Source: Stagonosporopsis chrysanthemi
Lineage: Eukaryota > Ascomycota > Dothideomycetes > Pleosporales > Didymellaceae
Direction: 5' to 3'
DNA: 64,000 nucleotides
NCBI GenBank assembly: GCA_022560025.1
Contig: JAFISE010000134.1
Coordinates: 17,017-81,016 of the forward strand
Shown here: positions 1 to 12,522 of the stretch, in pieces
How the letters are laid out: the number at the start of each line of letters is the position of its first letter
Numbering within the stretch: position 1 is the stretch's first letter
Made by a program: the position numbers and the translations under genes
Notes under the pieces: generated by a model
What the model saw: the letters and a program-made list of their open reading frames with translations, nothing else
Databases searched by the model: none
Told to the model about the DNA's origin: nothing

Positions 1-1614
1 GGTTCTACGCTTTCACAACACTGTCCCTCGCTGCCGTCAGCGCAGCTGCGCAGACCGTGCAGCTGAACATTCCTGATGCACCACCGGCTGGGACACAGAC
101 CTTGAGTGGCTCATTTCAAGGTTACTCGATGGAGGTTGCTTCATTTGCAGACATGGCGGGCAATCTGACGTACGGCTCCTTTGCATTAATGAGACGTTAG
201 CTTACAATCAAAGATCACCCAATAAACTCTCCTACCGCATGTTACAGAACCTCAAGGACATCTCCGGCGCTGCTGTCCCGGTTCGAGTCGGCGGTACTAC
301 TGCCAATCATGCGATTTGGACGCCTGACCAGAAAGAAGCGATCATACAAAATTTCGCAACGCCCGGAGCGGATCAGCCTGCAAATGTGACGTGGGGGCCT
401 AAGTATCTGGAGTCGTTCAAGGTGTTCCCAAAGGGCACGAAGTACACTATTGGAGTGACGTTCGACAGTGGAAAGAGGGGAGAGGACAACAGTGTGACTG
501 AAGCTGCAGCATTCTACAAGGGCATTGGGAAGGACCTCTACGCAATCGAAGTGGGCAACGAATTTGACGGTACGCAACGCAGCCAAACCCACATCGACAT
601 AAAATCCGCAATCTAACACAAACAGTCTTCCCCGTCGATCGTAACACGACCACATGGTCAATCGCCAAATATGTCCCTGAATGGCTGTCCCGCACATCCA
701 CCATCGCGACCCGCGTCCTCTCCAAAAATAACCGCAAGCTCTTCCAAGCAGGCGTTTTCATCACACCAGGTGTCGCCAACGATGACGCATCCTGGACGGC
801 CCAGGCCGCCATTGACCTCGGCGTTGCGTCCACCGGTCTCGCAAAAACATTCTGCACCCATCAATACTTCGGCGCGGCGTGCCGGCCCATCAGGCCGACA
901 CTCGCAGGCAACGTAATGAACCGCACAGTCCTGATCGAGGGCATGAACTATCATGCGTCCGCGTCCGCATACTCCGTGTCCAAAGGGCTCCCGTACGTCA
1001 TTGGTGAGACGAACTCGATTGCTTGCCAGGGCTTGGCGGGCGCGTCGGATGTATTCGGCGCCGCGGTTTGGAGTGTGGATTACGCACTGTATTCCGCGAG
1101 TCTGAATGTGTCCAACATCTACTGGCATATGGGAACAGGGTACAGATACTCTGCGTGGCAAGCTACGCAAAACGGTACTACAACCCCAGGACCAAGGCCG
1201 TTGTACTATGGCAACTGGCTCGTTGCAACTGCGCTTGGGGATCAAGATGCACAAGTTGTGCAGGTCGTCAATACTTCCAGTCTTGCCGGGTATGCGATCT
1301 ATTCGAGTAAGCGTCATCGCTCGGAGCTCAAGAGCGTGGTGCTGGTCAACATGGATGTGTTCAACTCGACCTCCCCCGCTGACCAAAGGCCCAGTGTGGA
1401 CTTTGCAGTTCCGCAGAAGCTTGGTGGCAAGAATACGAAGGCAAGTGTCAGACGCCTTACTGCAGCTGGTGCGGAGGTTCGAGACGGCATTGCGTTTGCG
1501 GGTCGTACGATTGCGCTTGATGGAGCGATCCAGGGTCGCGAATCGAAAGAACGAGTTGCGAATGGTGTGATAAATGTCAAAGCAAGCGAGGTTGTACTCG
1601 TGACGCTTGATTAA
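1..1614 (+). CDS. Secreted GH79-type beta-glucuronidase-like glycosidase, 5' partial
   Basis: Likely an extracellular retaining glycosidase of family GH79 (fungal beta-glucuronidase type) acting on plant or fungal glucuronides. The start codon lies left of the window; the first residues read as the end of a signal peptide (hydrophobic, ending AVSAAAQ). Three exons were inferred: 3-169, 214-569 and 626-1614 (introns 170-213 and 570-625). They join as NLT/SPNKLSYRMLQNL and GNEFD/VFPVDRN, restoring one frame. The GNE motif in exon 2 fits the acid/base glutamate and VIGETNS in exon 3 fits the nucleophile region of clan GH-A enzymes. The C-terminal ~130 residues fit the beta-sandwich domain of the family. 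A polyadenylation-like AATAAA lies just downstream (about 1637). The family call rests on the RVGG, GNE and GETN blocks; substrate preference cannot be read. The 44 bp first intron is short but keeps phase. Confidence 0.85.
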
Positions 1615-3032
1615 TTCTAATGCTAGAAGTGTGGCAATAAATTTTGAGTACAGTTTACACAGTTCAATTAAACAGGACAAGTGCACAATCCTCTCAGTTG
1701 GAAATCTTAGTCTCTGCTGTTCTGCTGTCGTGGCATGGCGCGAGACACGCAATAACTCCATGGTTGGCCCGTTCAGCCCATTCTTACTTTCTGAGGGACC
1801 CCAGTAGGAGCAGGACAAAAATCGAAAATGTCCAAGCTCTAGATGCAGTCAAGCCGCTGCCAATGAGCACTCATGTTTCGTATGAAATAAGGATTGACAG
1901 ATTGAGAGCTCTTTCTTGATTTTTCGGGTGGTGGTGCATGGCCATTCTTAGTTGGTGGGGTGCTTAATTGCGATAACGAACGAGACCTTAGTCAGGTAGT
2001 CGGTGAATAACCCGTAAATGGAAGGAAAGCACACCAAGCTAATTCCAACTAGGCCATGCTGACGCGTTTTACCCCACTGTTGATCGATCCATCGCGTATG
2101 GAATATCAAAATGTCCATGTTCGGAAGGAGGATACTCAAAAGGCCGTCTGTATGTACATAGATACTCAAAATCTGCGGAACATTCGTACCCATGTGTACA
2201 GGCCTGCTCAATCGATCCTCGTATTAGCTTACGACGTGAAAAATCTCCGATACACCCGCAGATGTCGTAGGGCCTTCTCAGTCAGGTGCTTGGAGAGAAG
2301 ATCTCATCTGGTCTCGAGTCGTGTTCGATCCACTGACGGGTTTACGCTGGAACCCTCAAAAAACAGCTCATCTTCTATGAAATACAATCTTCGACGCGAT
2401 AACAAATTCTGCTGAAAGGTCCAAGCTCTGGAGCCCCACGGACTCTGACCGGTATGTTCTAGAGATGGAATCGCCTACAGGCATCCTAGATTCATATACA
2501 TGACATTAGATTGACATTTCCGAAGTCGTGAAACACCCACCTAGCAAGCTAGGTTCAGGATTTCTGCCAGCACAACCGACTAGGTATTGTGAGACATGAA
2601 TCGGTATAGATCTTGTCCATCCTTTTTATTTGCCTGTGCCGCTGAGCCGAGTCGGTCTGAGGAACGCAATATCTGTCTACTCAAAAATAGTGTTGTCCAA
2701 GCTCCAGGCATACGCGGACGCCGTCTTCAATGGTTGGTGGAACAGAGATCGGCATACGCCCAAGAGCTAGTCGTCGCCCGTGACGGTAGTTTCGAGACCC
2801 TAAACGTAACTCAAAGTGACGTAGTCAGTTCCCGAACTCAACTGAGCAAGCTTTCGACTGCTGCAGTCGATCACGTTGAGGATGTCGACATCCTCTTGGA
2901 AAAGGTTCAGTCAAAGCTTGTTGTATGCAAGAGCAATCCCACACATGCCGCCTTTATTACCGGTTGCCACAAGGCTGAGATGCAAACGGCCGGTATACAT
3001 CAAGTACTTAACAATGGGTATAAAGCATGTCT
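1615..3032. other. Intergenic, 1.4 kb between GH79 and SFI1
   Basis: Two ATG-initiated open frames lie here on the + strand (2056-2415 and 2596-3045, the second overlapping the SFI1 stop region). Neither shows a family I recognise, splice structure or a signal peptide, so I do not call them genes. Both flanking genes point into this region, so it should hold two 3' UTRs. Confidence 0.5.
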
Positions 3033-6000
3033 TTATCCAAGCTGACTAACGTCTCCAAACCCCACTCTCCCCCTCCCCCTCGCCGCCCTCCCCCTACTCC
3101 CTTTCATCGCACTATTGGGCACTGCAGATGGTCCAACGCTAGCACCGAATCCGCCGTCCCTCAACCTTCTCTGAAAACTCGTTACACCGCCCACAGCAGT
3201 GCCACCAGCTGTGCCAAAGTCTCTGGTCGTCTGCACTGGCGGCGCGCTCATTGCGCCTAGCCGTACGATGCGCTTCTCGGGGCTGGAGGGTAGCTCTGGT
3301 CGTTTTGCACGCGCCACAGCGCGTTTGCTTGGTGTCTTGAGGTAACCTGCGCCTTTGAGCGGTTTGCTTGTTGTGGGTGGCGGGTATGCAGGCGTGCCCG
3401 CCCAGAAGGTGCTGCGCTCGTCTTCTGCGAATTCAAGGTCTGGGGAAGTGGGCTCGGCAGCGGGTGGAGGCCTGAGTGCAGGAACAGGCTGTGGAAATGT
3501 TCGTGGCCGAGATGTGGGTGGTCTTGTAGAAGACGGAGGCTTAGGCGATGATATTGGTGGAGGCAGAGAATACATGGTTGTGCGCTGACGTTCTGGTGTG
3601 ACGGAGAGCGAGAGATCCAAGTCGTTGAGACCAAGCGCAGAGGCATCGAAGGCGGTCCACCCCTCAAGACGACGCGTTTCGTCACCTGCATCCTCAAGAT
3701 TAGCACCTTGGTTATCATCTGCATTTTCTTCGTCATCTCCTTCCCCATGGAAACGGGTGTGGTCATCATCTGGGCTTCTTCGTCCGCCCCTTGAGTTCCT
3801 TGTCGGCGTTGGCGACACAGGTCGATTCGCGAGACGCTCAATTGTCTGCTCGTGCCAGAACCGCATCATGGCCCTAACATGCTTTTCGAAATTGCGTTCA
3901 AACAAGGCTCGTGCTGTCTCTTCTTGTCTCTGGACATTCCATAGGCGCCATCCAAGCTTCTTGAACGCGCCAGCCGCCGCGATTTCAACACTCTCCTGCC
4001 GTAGTGCGGTTGCTCGTGAATTCATAGACTGCAAAGTATCCAAACGCCGTGTCCAGGTGTGCAAGTGCCTTGTACCAAGCTTGAAAGAGTAAGTATCATA
4101 GGCCTGCGTTTCCAAATGTTGCACTGCAAGCGTTCGATCGTGCCAAGTGTAGAGCAGTGCTCCAGCGGTGCGTACGGTGCGCTCGCCGAGCATATACGCA
4201 GCTTGTTGATTATGCTCCATGATCAAGTTCGCCTTTACTCGCCAAGACTCGAACAGCCTACGCACAATATTCGTCTTGACTGTTCTTCGGACTTGTGCAT
4301 ACGTGTCGCGCCTTCGATTCCTGCGTGTCTGCTGGGTCGCATTATTCCACTGTTTCAACGTCCGAGTACCTAAGACGTAGAACCGTGCGTCATCCGACCA
4401 CTGCCTCAGCTGCTGAAAGTGTTCAAGCCTCTCCGTCAACCTGTTGAAGATACGCTGCTTGAGCTTCAAATCGTATTCAGCGACTACTGCACACTCTTCA
4501 CGCTTCTTCTCGGCGGCTTCAACCTCTAATTTCTTCAAGCACATGCGCATCAGCTGTGCCCGTTTGAAGTTTGTGAATCGTCGGTCCACCGTATCTAAGG
4601 TGCTCGAGCGGCTGTTAGTTTTTGTTGCCCAGTCCCGGAATGTGGACTCCTTTAGCTGTTTCTTGTGTACGCGTTGGAAGAGCGAAACTCTTGAAGCAAG
4701 TGTCCATTTGTACAAACATTCCACAAGTATACGATCGTTGATGCGCTGCTTCAGAGCCTGGGCGCGGAGTCGGTCGTTCCAGGCGGTGTAGGCATTGCGC
4801 AGGATGCGAAGCCTGTCGATTTGTCGAGCCCGCTGTGAAAGCTGTGCAGTGTATCGCCATGTCTGGAAAGCAGTCCGTACTTGCCGGTTTTCTGCTCGTT
4901 TTTGAAGTTGTTGAAAAACGGGTGTAAGCTGCGCGTGCTTTCGGAGGCTGTATAATCCCGATGAAAGCAGTGCTGTCCGTCTGAACTCATCTGCCTGAGC
5001 TTCGAGATTCTGGACAGTTGCCCTTTTTTGCTGCCAGCGCGCCATTATGTAGCTCAACAGCACCTTTTCGCTCTTCTTGTTCGCCAAGTCGTCCTTCTCT
5101 GTGCTCACACCAGCCATCTCGATCCACCTTTTGAGAGCGTTTCTCTTCAGGCGATCGTTATGCCAAGCTGATCCAGCAATTGCACAGAATTGGAAAAACC
5201 AATCTGTGAATACCTTCTGCACGAGGTTCTCTTCGTATAATGTAACAGCAAACTGTGCGTTTTCCCTTACGATTGCTGTGCGCGCACGCCACAGCCGCAG
5301 GAACTTCGCAAGCACGAAGTGCTGGATTTTAAGCTCATTGACAGCTGTGATCTCGCGCCAGCCATTGAAAAAGCGCGTACGCAATATATGCCTCCTTGCG
5401 ACCGAGGTGCGCTGCACTTCGTCCTCGGCGCTTCTCGCCCAGTGCGTGAACGCCTTCGTGAGGAGAAAGATGTTTCGAGCTTTCTCTGCGCGGCTCTCGA
5501 GGCGGACGAAGAAGCGGTCCGTTTCGTGGTGCGAACGACGCACGCGTGCCGTGTCTCGGAGCTGATCAAGCGTGACCTTGAGCAATACCTTGCGATCGAA
5601 AGCCTCAGCCGTTACCTCTTGCTCATAGCGTCTTTCGATCAAATCTCGTGTCCGATTGCGCCAGGCTTGTATACAATCTCGTGTCACTCGGTACAGACGC
5701 TGATGCTCAAAAGTCTCGGCTTCGTCCATCAATCGTGTGTCTGAGGGCTGATATGGTTCTGGAACAAATTGTTGATAGTAATGTGTCGAATCATGCCGCT
5801 CATACTGGTCGTCTGGAATAGGTGCATTCACACCCGGGACTTGCACACGTGACAAGTCCAGGCTGGTCGTTCGGTCGGTGTACTCTGTGTCTGCTCGCTC
5901 ATAGTTAATCTGCTGCGATGCCGTAGTATTGCCTTCTCGTCGAATGCGCAGGCTTGCTCGGCTGGAGATAGAGGCGTTTCTTCGGCGGCCCTGATACTGG

Positions 6001-6720
6001 CCTGATGAAACTCGTCTTGACGCTTGACGGTTCGCGCGCATCCGAATAGGCAGTTGTGCTTGTTGGAATTTCAAAGCTTCGGTGTCTGAGGTCGAGCGCC
6101 TTTTCGCACGTACGCCATTCGGGGCATGGCTCAAAGAGCCCCTCCTGTAATTCCTCGGAATGTCTCTGACTTCACTGCCTGCAACCTTGTCCGCCGATCC
6201 ATCGAAGAAACTCTCAAAACTTCCTCGCCGTGTCAACCTGTCTGCATGGCCCAAGCCAGCGTGCACTGCACCACGGTTGTGCGTGCCTGTCTTAGCGACA
6301 TCATAAGCATCGGAGTTCGCTGCATAGCCTACGTCTTGCGTGTTATCCCCCTCGCTTTCCTCGTTCTCCACAACGATCTCGAACTCCCCAAGTACCCTGT
6401 GGAACCTCTCAACTAGACTTTCATCCCTCCTGCGATCCTTCTGCATGCGAAAGAGGAACCGATGTAGCACAGCATCATCGCTGGGCAATAACCCATATTC
6501 CTCAAGAACCTCTTCATAAGCGTTGAAGAGCGCGCGAGACGAGCGATCCGGCGAGGAGGATGCGCGGTGGACTATCGTGTACAGGAGTTCGACGGCTGCA
6601 TACTACGTCAGAACATATGTTGAAGTCGTGGAAAGAACGGCAAAATCTACCTTCATCACTCAAATCCTCCTTCATCAAATCTGGCGTATCATACCCGCTA
6701 CCGTTCATGGGGGCTGGCAT
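3033..6720 (-). CDS. SFI1: Sfi1-type spindle pole body / centrin-binding repeat protein
   Basis: Sfi1 is a long helical scaffold of the spindle pole body half-bridge that binds centrin (Cdc31) through repeated motifs and is needed for duplication of the body. Two exons on the minus strand: 6651-6720 encodes the start MPAPMNGSGYDTPDL, intron 6596-6650, then 3033-6595; 1210 residues in total. The junction restores a conserved N-terminal helix (DEAVELLYTIV, then ALFNAYEEVLEEYG) typical of fungal Sfi1 proteins. The middle third is dominated by repeats spaced roughly 30-35 residues with a central aromatic-x-x-Trp pattern (for example FNGWRE, LRLWRA, FQTWRY, YTAWND, FRDWAT, LKQWNN, FESWRV), the known Cdc31-binding signature. 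The C-terminal ~300 residues are proline- and arginine-rich and disordered-looking, ending GRVGFGDVSQLG. The upstream start is preferred because reading back from the long frame meets an in-frame stop exactly at a consensus acceptor. Confidence 0.9.
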
Positions 6721-7061
6721 TCGAGAACTCCTTCGCGACGCAAAGAGGCGCGTGTTCGCGACAACATGAGCCTCTCGTCGACCACAAGCTGCGCCTCAAA
6801 ACCAAGACGCGGAGGGATATGCAAAATTGCGCGCGTACACGAGTACCAACAAAACGCGAGCAGTGAAAGGGCGTAGGAGTGGAGGGAACAATGGCGCGCA
6901 AGCTCAATGACTGAATGATTGGTGATGGATGCGCTTTGTTTGGCCCCCGCAAAGCCCTCGCGTGCACTTGCCTCCTGGGCTTTCACTGCCAAGCCCCATC
7001 GGTGCGACACCACCAACTCCATCTGACCATCGTTCTATCTTGCCGTCTTCATCCATCCAAA
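6721..7061. promoter_or_regulatory. Shared divergent promoter, SFI1 / NDUFAF8-like
   Basis: These 341 bases separate two start codons that point away from each other, so they must hold both 5' UTRs and promoters. No TATA box or specific operator could be assigned with confidence. Confidence 0.55.
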
Positions 7062-7349
7062 ATGCCCGGACGCACAAGACCAATTGACAAGCTCGCCTCG
7101 GCCGTGGGGAAGTGCTCTGCAGAGGTACGCAGTCGTGCACGGAGAGAGAAGCGAGAAAATGCTGATGTCATGCAGAGCGCTGTGTACGGGAAATGTATAT
7201 TCGCGGACTACAATAACGTGCATAAGGATATGTGTGCGAAGGAGTTCCTAAGGTTAAAAGAGTGTTATTTGGTGAGTTCTAGCTTTGGAGATAGTAGGGT
7301 GGAGGATATGAATGCTGACAGGTTGCAGAAAGCGTATAAGACACGGTGA
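7062..7349 (+). CDS. NDUFAF8-like twin-Cx9C (CHCH) mitochondrial protein
   Basis: A 59-residue protein from three exons: 7062-7124, 7176-7271 and 7329-7349 (introns 7125-7175 and 7272-7328, both with GT..CAG borders and phase 0). Splicing yields four cysteines at residues 18, 28, 41 and 51, a perfect C-x9-C / C-x9-C pair. This is the CHCH helical hairpin of proteins imported into the intermembrane space by Mia40. The spacing and flanking residues (YGKC, then DMCAKEFLRLKEC) match human NDUFAF8, a complex I assembly factor, better than the Cox or Cmc families. The role in complex I assembly is inferred from this likeness only. Without splicing the frame reads through both introns, so an automatic caller may give a wrong 95-residue product. 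It ends 242 bp from the convergent ILS1 stop. Confidence 0.82.
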   Translation: MPGRTRPIDKLASAVGKCSAEVRSRARREKRENADVMQSAVYGKCIFADYNNVHKDMCAKEFLRLKECYLVSSSFGDSRVEDMNADRLQKAYKTR

Positions 7350-7591
7350 AGGGGTGGCGAATGGAGTTTGAGGTCGACGGGGCGCTGTACGATCACGAGC
7401 GGTGTAGAAGATATTCAGCACTACGGGTTGAATCTTGATGCATTCGTTCCTTCATTTATCTACGATTTTGTGATATCATAACGTGCGCCAGCAACATGCT
7501 TTGCTTTGCGTCTACTCCAGCCGTGCAGCCCCAAAAATGCAACGGGCTGGGGCGGCCCGTCTGCATCGACGACGGACAGATGACCACACTT

Positions 7592-10500
7592 CTACAACTT
7601 GATCAAGCGCAGCAAGAAAGTGGCTTTCTGGATCTCCTGCTCCTCCTCCGCGATGACCGTGTCGTTGTCCTTCTCGGGGATTTTGCCATCAAGTTCGGTG
7701 ATGGTGTGCTTGTCGACGTTCCTCCTCAGTGCCTTCTCGAACAGGGGGCCCTGGTTTTCAAATGCCGCCTCAAGACCAACACTATCTGGGTCGCTAAGGA
7801 TCTTGTACTCCATGCCAACATCGTCGGTGGGCACAAGGCCAGCCTTCTTTCGCAGGTCTTGCACGCGACGAATGACTTCACGGGCCAGACCCTCCTGTTC
7901 CAACTCGGGGTAGCTAGCGACATCGAGAATGATGAGAACATCGTTATCGGTGTTGAACTCCTGATCCTTGCTGTTGGAATCCTTGGCCAAACCGCGCTTG
8001 ACAAGCAGATCCTCGCCCTCCAACTTGATGCCCTCAATGGTGATTTCGCCCTTCTTGATGTAGTCCTTGATTTCCTGGCTCTTGAGGTTGGGCAATGCCT
8101 TCTTGACCTTGACTGCATCCTTCTTAAGCTTCTTGCCCAAGATGGAAAAATCAGCTGTTGCTGTGTACTGAACGTTGTACTTGTCCTCGTCGCTTGACAA
8201 TACGAGGTCACGCACATTCAGCTCCTCCAAGATATAGTTCTGCAGCGACTTGATGTCATCGAGATATTGTTGGTCGGGGTGAATGACTACTAGAGTCTTT
8301 AGAGGGGTCTTGAGTCCCTTGTTGGCACGGTCGCGGCAGATACGGCCGAGCTCAATGACTGACTGCATGCGCTTCACCTGGCGCTCAACATCCTCGTCGA
8401 ACAACTCCTCGCGCACGGTGGGGTATGGAAGGAAGTGCACACTGCGATCATCCTCGGCACGAAGCTCTTTGGGGATGTGAGGAAGAAGGCGAAGGTAGAT
8501 GTTATCGGTGATGAAGGGTGTAAAAGGAGCGAGGACTCGGCAAAGGGTATATAGAACCTCGAACAAAGTGTTCAGTGCATGTTTTGTGTCTTCGAGACCA
8601 TACTCGCCCTTAAGACGGCGGCGATTGAATCGAATGTACCAGTTGGTGGTATTGTCGATGAGCTGCATATATCAGAGATGAAAACTCAAAAATGGTTCAC
8701 GAACATACCTCGAGCAGACGCGGGACGACGGTGTACAACCGGTAAGCAGCCATCTCAGCATTGACAAACTTGAGCAACGATTGGCACGAGGCCAGGATCC
8801 AGCGATCGAGAACATTTGTGTTCGTCTTCCCTGCAACAGGATCGAACTCGAAGTGGAGGTCAGCGACCTTCTTCAAGAGAGCAACCTGCTGGTCGAAGAA
8901 CTGGTAGCTATTCCAGAGCGGCAGAAGGACCTTAGACACAATGTCCTTAACACCTGCCTCCTTGAAGCGAAGTGTCTCAGCGCGGACAACAGGCGAGTTG
9001 ATGAGGTACAAACGCAGAGCATCAGAACCGTAGCTCTCCATGACACCAAGAGGGTCTGGGTAGTTCTTCAGTCGCTTTGACATCTTTTTGCCGTCTTCTG
9101 CCAGCACGATACCATTGACGACACAGTTCTTGAAGGGCAGCTTGCCGAAGAGATGTGTACCAAGAACGGTCAATGTGTAGAACCAACCACGGGTCTGATC
9201 GAGACCCTCGGCGATGAAATCACCAGGGAAGGATTTCTCAAACTGCTCAACGTTCTCAAATGGGTAGTGTGCGCTTGCGTACGGCATGGATCCGGACTCG
9301 AACCAGCAGTCGAAGACTTCAGGAGTCCTCCTCAGGACGCCCTTGCCTTGTTGGCTGGGAATGGTGATATCGTCGATCTTGTCACGGTGAATGTCAGTAA
9401 GCTCGCCTTCATAGCCGCTAAGCTTCTTCAGCTCCTCAACGCTACCAACGCAAACAACCTCTTTGCCATCATCGCTGACCCACAGAGGGAGTGGTGTACC
9501 CCAGAAACGGTTCCTTGAGACAGCCCAATCTGGCGAGTTCTGGATCCAGTTGGCGAATCGCTTCTCCTTGACAAACGAAGGAACCCAATGCGAGCCCTCG
9601 ATGTTTTTGAGCATCTTCTCCTTGATGTCCTGGATCTTGATGAACCACGAGGGGACAGTTCGATAGATGAGAGGTGTGTCAGAGCGCCAGCAGAAGGGGT
9701 AGCTATGGAGAAGTTGGGAATCCACGATGCACCTGCCATTAGCCTTCAACATCTTGATGATACCCTTGTCTGCAGCCTTAACGTGCTGTCCTTCAAAGTC
9801 GCGGACGACCGAGGTGTACTTTCCGGCATCGTCGACAGGGTTGGGCGGCAATCGGTCTTCTGTGATAACGCCGTGCTCTTTAGCGACACGGTAATCGTCC
9901 TCACCGTAGGCAGGCGCCTGGTGGACAATACCCACACCACTGTCCGCCGTAACGTATGTATCATTCAGAACCTTGAAGCCAAAGTCCTTGAACTCATCGT
10001 ACAGGTAGTCGAACAGGGGCTCGTACTTCCAGCCAAGCAGATCCTTGCCCGTGAGCTTCTGTACAATTTTGAATTTAGCCTTCTTGGGATCCTTGTACAA
10101 TGTTCGCAGTAGTGCTTCAAGGAGAATGTAGTGCTTGCCAGAGGCTTCGTCGAGGATCTTGACGTATTCGAAATCGGGATGTGCGCAGAGGCCTGTGTTC
10201 ATGGGCAGAGTCCATGGAGTGGTGGTCCAAGCGAGCAGACATGTGTTGGGATCCTCGACAAGAGGGAAAGTGACGACAACAGCAGGATCTTGGACGTCCT
10301 TATAGTTCTGCGAAGCTTCGAAATTGCTGAGCGGTGTGGCCAGCGCCGTGCTGTAGGGCATGACCTTGAAGCCCCTGTAGACAGCATTCTTCTCGAAGAG
10401 CTGCTTGAAAACCCACCACTCAGACTCCATGAAGCTCGTGTTCATAGTTTTGTAGTCGTTGTCGAAGTCGATCCAGCGGCCCAGCCTGTTGATCGTGTGC

Positions 10501-10953
10501 CTCCACTCAGTCGCATATCTCATAACGATAGCCCTGCACTTCTCGTTGTACTTGGCAATGCCAATTTCCCTCACGGCGTCGCGACCAGACATCCCAAGCT
10601 CCTTGTCAATCTCGTACTCGATGGGCACACCGTGGGTGTCCCAACCAAACCGGCGCTCGACATATCGGCCGTTCATGGACCAGTATCGCGGAATGATATC
10701 CTTGATGGTAGACGCCAAAAGGTGCCCATAATGGGGCATACCGGTAGCGAAAGGCGGTCCATCGTAGAACGTGTAAGGGTCCTTGCCTTTCGACTGTAAA
10801 TATCCATGTTAGCCATTTCTCATCACAGCGTCCAAGAATGCGCATTCCTGTGGTTGTATCATTACATACTAGCTCGACCTGTGTCAGAAAAGCATCAATC
10901 TCCTCCCAGCGTTTGAGGATGCGCTCCTCTTCCTTAGGAAAGTCGATCGACAT
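7592..10953 (-). CDS. ILS1: Isoleucyl-tRNA synthetase, cytoplasmic
   Basis: Charges tRNA-Ile with isoleucine for cytosolic translation. Three exons on the minus strand: 10870-10953, 8709-10793 and 7592-8662, with introns 10794-10869 and 8663-8708, both phase 0; 1079 residues, the size of yeast Ils1. Class I landmarks are present: the HIGH-type motif as HYGH in GMPHYGHLL near residue 50, the editing (CP1) insertion after it, WFESGSMPYA and GLDQTRGWFYTL in the catalytic core, and the KMSK loop as KKMSKRLKNYPDP near residue 600. The anticodon-binding domain (DRWILASC, then YIRFNRRRLKG) and a C-terminal extension follow. There is no mitochondrial targeting sequence: the protein starts MSIDFPKEEERILKRWEEI, as eukaryotic cytosolic enzymes do. 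The start is fixed because exon 1 joins in frame to SKGKDPYTFYDGPPFATG. Confidence 0.96.
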
Positions 10954-11744
10954 GGCTGCGGGTGGTGTTGTCGAGTGACACTCGCGGCGGCGGGGCTAAT
11001 TTTGTTCCCAAGTTGACTCCGACCATCGCGCCTTCCCCGCGGTCAAGGATGAGTCAGCTATCGATTAAGAACTTCGCCTCGCCCCTAGACCCACGACTCA
11101 CAGCGCGTCGTTCGATCAAAATGCCCAGCCTTCTGACGTGGTACCAGTATCAACAGATGCATCCAGCCGGCGATTGTAATGTCATACTCATCAGACGTCT
11201 GACAGACTCTACGTGTGCGCTGTCGGTCCAAGCGTAAGCCTGCACTGCACCACCCCATCTGCCAAGCAGTGTCCGTTAGCATCACTCGTACATTGCGGTT
11301 ACGAACAAAGATGGGAGCACGCTGTTCTCTTGTAAAACGTCGTTCAGTCTTTATGCGCATAATTTCTACATGATTCGGGAACGCTTCGCGAGTCTCCTTT
11401 AAGAATCCTCCACGTGCTCGGCACTTCTCAACCCGGCGACGTTACTCTCGAACGCAATTGCAAGGTAAATGCTGTGTCCCAGAAGCAAGGCTGTCGGAGC
11501 GTTGGCATTGTGAAACTCGTTGGCGGGCCGCGACAACGCTCCTAGTCTCTCCGACCTTACTGATACATGAAACAACTACAAGTCGTCGCACACCTTCGGA
11601 TCTGCAATGGCAAGTTGCCCGGATCTTCTTTCACCTCAAAACGGTTGACACGGACTGTTTACTGTCAAGAAGTCACTGTGCTGTCGCGTGCTACGACGCC
11701 TATCACGAAGACCTGTCAATATCAATAGACTTCGAGGGCTCAAC
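10954..11744. promoter_or_regulatory. Divergent intergenic region, ILS1 / GPI-protein gene
   Basis: 791 bases between two divergent starts. It must hold both promoters and 5' UTRs. Short open frames here show no family likeness and no clear motif was identified. Confidence 0.4.
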
Positions 11745-12522
11745 ATGCGCCCACATGTTTGGCTCGTCGCCATCTCTTCTCTCGTAACGACCTCGTTTGC
11801 CTCGCCTGCGCTTCCGCATTTCGAGTTACAGCAGGCTGCCAATACGAATGAAGCCCAACCAGAGCGATCGATGAAGAGCATGTGCAAGCGATTAGCCCAG
11901 CTCTCGGAACTCTCAAATGTCGCTTCCAACCAGACACTCCGTGACACTATGCTTGCCGAGAACAAACTTTCCCAGGAACAAATCGACTACATCGAGGCCA
12001 AGAAGGACGCGATCGGCTTGGAGCTCAACGACCTGAATTTGAACACTACTTTAACATCGGAATGTGGCATTCTGAACGCTCATAGAAAGGCTGTCAAAGA
12101 TTGCAAGAAGCTAGACAAACTGGAAAAGCTGGCTGAGATGGCGAACAACAAGACTGCATATGACGAGCACCTAGCAGGGGAATTGTTGAATCAAAAGCAG
12201 ATCGAGCAACTCAAGAAAAACATGGAAAACGCAGAAATCAAGCTGCAGGCGCTGCGCGGCAATAGCACACTAGTCGAGCTATGCACAAACGAGGTTGGAT
12301 TGCGACAAAATGGAGCTGCTGGACAAGCAGCCGGTGGCATCGGAGAAGGTATGTTCATAGGTTTTCTATGTGCGATGACTTTACTGATCTTGCACAGCTA
12401 CTGTGGACAATAGTGGTGCCATAAGTCTGACGACGAGCGAGGCCACCGCGCTAGGGACTGGACTACGGACAGTGTCGTTCGCTTTAGGATTGGTGTGGTT
12501 GGGTACAGTTACATTACTCTGA
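11745..12522 (+). CDS. Secreted, probably GPI-anchored helical protein of unknown function
   Basis: Two exons (11745-12348 and 12398-12522; intron GTATGT..CACAG) give 242 residues. The N-terminus is a signal peptide (MRPHVWLVAISSLVTTSFAS). The middle is rich in Lys, Glu, Gln and Leu and looks like a long helical or coiled-coil hairpin, with two similar halves (LSQEQIDYIEAKKDAI and LNQKQIEQLKKNME) each preceded by a CKRLAQL / CKKLDKL type segment, so an internal duplication is likely. Several N-glycosylation sequons are present (NQT, NTT, NKT, NST). Only after splicing does the protein end in a small-residue spacer followed by a hydrophobic tail (VSFALGLVWLGTVTLL), the usual GPI-attachment signal. 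Probable location is the cell wall or plasma membrane. No known family is recognised. Confidence 0.8.

Noticed and set aside
2596..3045. 149-codon ATG-initiated frame overlapping the SFI1 stop
   Set aside because: No recognisable domain; overlap with a confident gene and lack of splice signals make it unlikely.
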